NCBI RefSeq assembly: GCF_001544835.2
Contig: NZ_FCNX02000018.1
Location: 1 to 64,000 of the forward strand
Length of the DNA: 64,000 nt
Direction of reading: 5' to 3'
Source of the DNA: Caballeronia fortuita
Lineage (GTDB): Bacteria > Pseudomonadota > Gammaproteobacteria > Burkholderiales > Burkholderiaceae
Shown: piece after piece, positions 63,642 through 64,000 of the stretch
Position numbering within the stretch: the stretch's first letter is position 1
Layout of the letters: each line of letters begins with the position of its first letter
Notes under the pieces: model-generated
Seen by the model: the letters and a program-made list of their open reading frames with translations, nothing else
Told to the model about the DNA's origin: nothing
The model's database searches: none
Translations under genes and position numbers: made by a program

Positions 63642-64000
63642 TCACTCGGACAACGAGCGTGATGCGACATTTACCCGCAACTCCGGCACACCCCCACGCT
63701 CGACGAACACGACAGCGTTCTGCTCAAATTCCGACATCAACGCATCGGCGAGTTCTTCCGTCGCGCCGAGCACGAAGAGACTGGCCTCGGCGCTCCAGAC
63801 ATCGAGCGGATCGATGCCCTCGCCCGGCAGCGCGCGCAAACCCATCTCTGCGACCCGCGCAATCAACACCCGCTGACGCGCCGCATTCTCCTCGGGCGTC
63901 AACACGCGGCCGAACGGATTGAACGTCGTGACAAACACCGCGCTCTCGACCCCGTGCGTCTCCAGCAACGCAAGCACATCGCGATTCTCGACGCCAATCT
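63642..64000 (-). CDS. DUF3293-domain protein (partial at window end)
   Basis: The frame stays open to the window edge, giving the C-terminal 119 residues: IGVENRDVLALLETHGVESAVFVTTFNPFGRVLTPEENAARQRVL, then LPGEGIDPLDVWSAEASLFVLGATEELADALMSEFEQNAVVFVERGG. These match DUF3293, a small family of unknown function. The true start lies beyond position 64000. It is transcribed toward vgrG with about 285 bp between. Confidence 0.8.
   Translation of the reverse strand, partial: IGVENRDVLALLETHGVESAVFVTTFNPFGRVLTPEENAARQRVLIARVAEMGLRALPGEGIDPLDVWSAEASLFVLGATEELADALMSEFEQNAVVFVERGGVPELRVNVASRSLSE

Overview
The window reads as chromosomal DNA from a Burkholderiaceae bacterium, most likely Paraburkholderia or Caballeronia. 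The reasons are high GC with strong G/C third-position bias, many lineage-typical small families (DUF3331, DUF4810/GNA1162 lipoproteins, small secreted alanine-rich proteins), a betaproteobacterial cellulose operon with bcsD and bcsP, and a palindromic intergenic repeat at the left end of a kind common in that group. No rRNA, tRNA, CRISPR array, insertion sequence or phage gene was recognised. The species call is inference.

Left part (0.2-17.8 kb): housekeeping and accessory genes. They include an esterase/MAPEG pair, a diacylglycerol-kinase-like gene overlapping a metallophosphoesterase gene, a CBS-domain protein, the chemotaxis coupling protein CheV, a stand-alone receiver protein and a CorA/ZntB-type metal transporter. 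A TetR regulator is divergent from a DUF1348 gene, with two 18-bp operators between them. A MocR/GntR-aminotransferase regulator is divergent from a four-gene polyamine-type ABC transporter operon, with three copies of a 9-bp motif between them. Behind the last permease gene lies a decayed copy of its own 3' end and terminator stem.

Middle (18.3-31.8 kb): a complete type I cellulose operon, bcsD-bcsP-bcsQ-bcsA-bcsB-bcsZ-bcsC, with translational coupling at several junctions, followed 30 bp later by a LysR regulator. BcsA carries the glycosyltransferase motifs and a PilZ c-di-GMP site. BcsC has an unusually long Pro/Gln/Tyr-rich linker between its TPRs and its outer-membrane barrel.

Right-middle (32-52.4 kb): a Fur-box-preceded catecholate siderophore receptor with PiuC, a LysR regulator divergent from a lone FUSC exporter, an acetyl-CoA hydrolase/CoA-transferase, a host-attachment-family protein, a BBE-type FAD oxidase, a CsgG/DUF4810/GNA1162 lipoprotein operon with a clear terminator, the giant NAD-dependent glutamate dehydrogenase, a cupin, an LEA-like lipoprotein, a YdjM-like membrane protein, a YgjP-like metallopeptidase and an Sfp-type phosphopantetheinyl transferase.

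Right end (52.5-63.6 kb): the most unusual region. A minus-strand array reads vgrG, Tle3-like lipase effector, Tli3-like immunity protein, PAAR, an unrecognised four-TM protein, tssM. No other T6SS core gene is present, and much of the array has visibly lower GC than the rest of the window. The TssM-like protein lacks a recognisable Walker A motif. VgrG ends in a small beta-rich, transthyretin-like tail that could dock the effector. This looks like an acquired, self-contained T6SS accessory module with its own TssM paralogue and a candidate new membrane partner.
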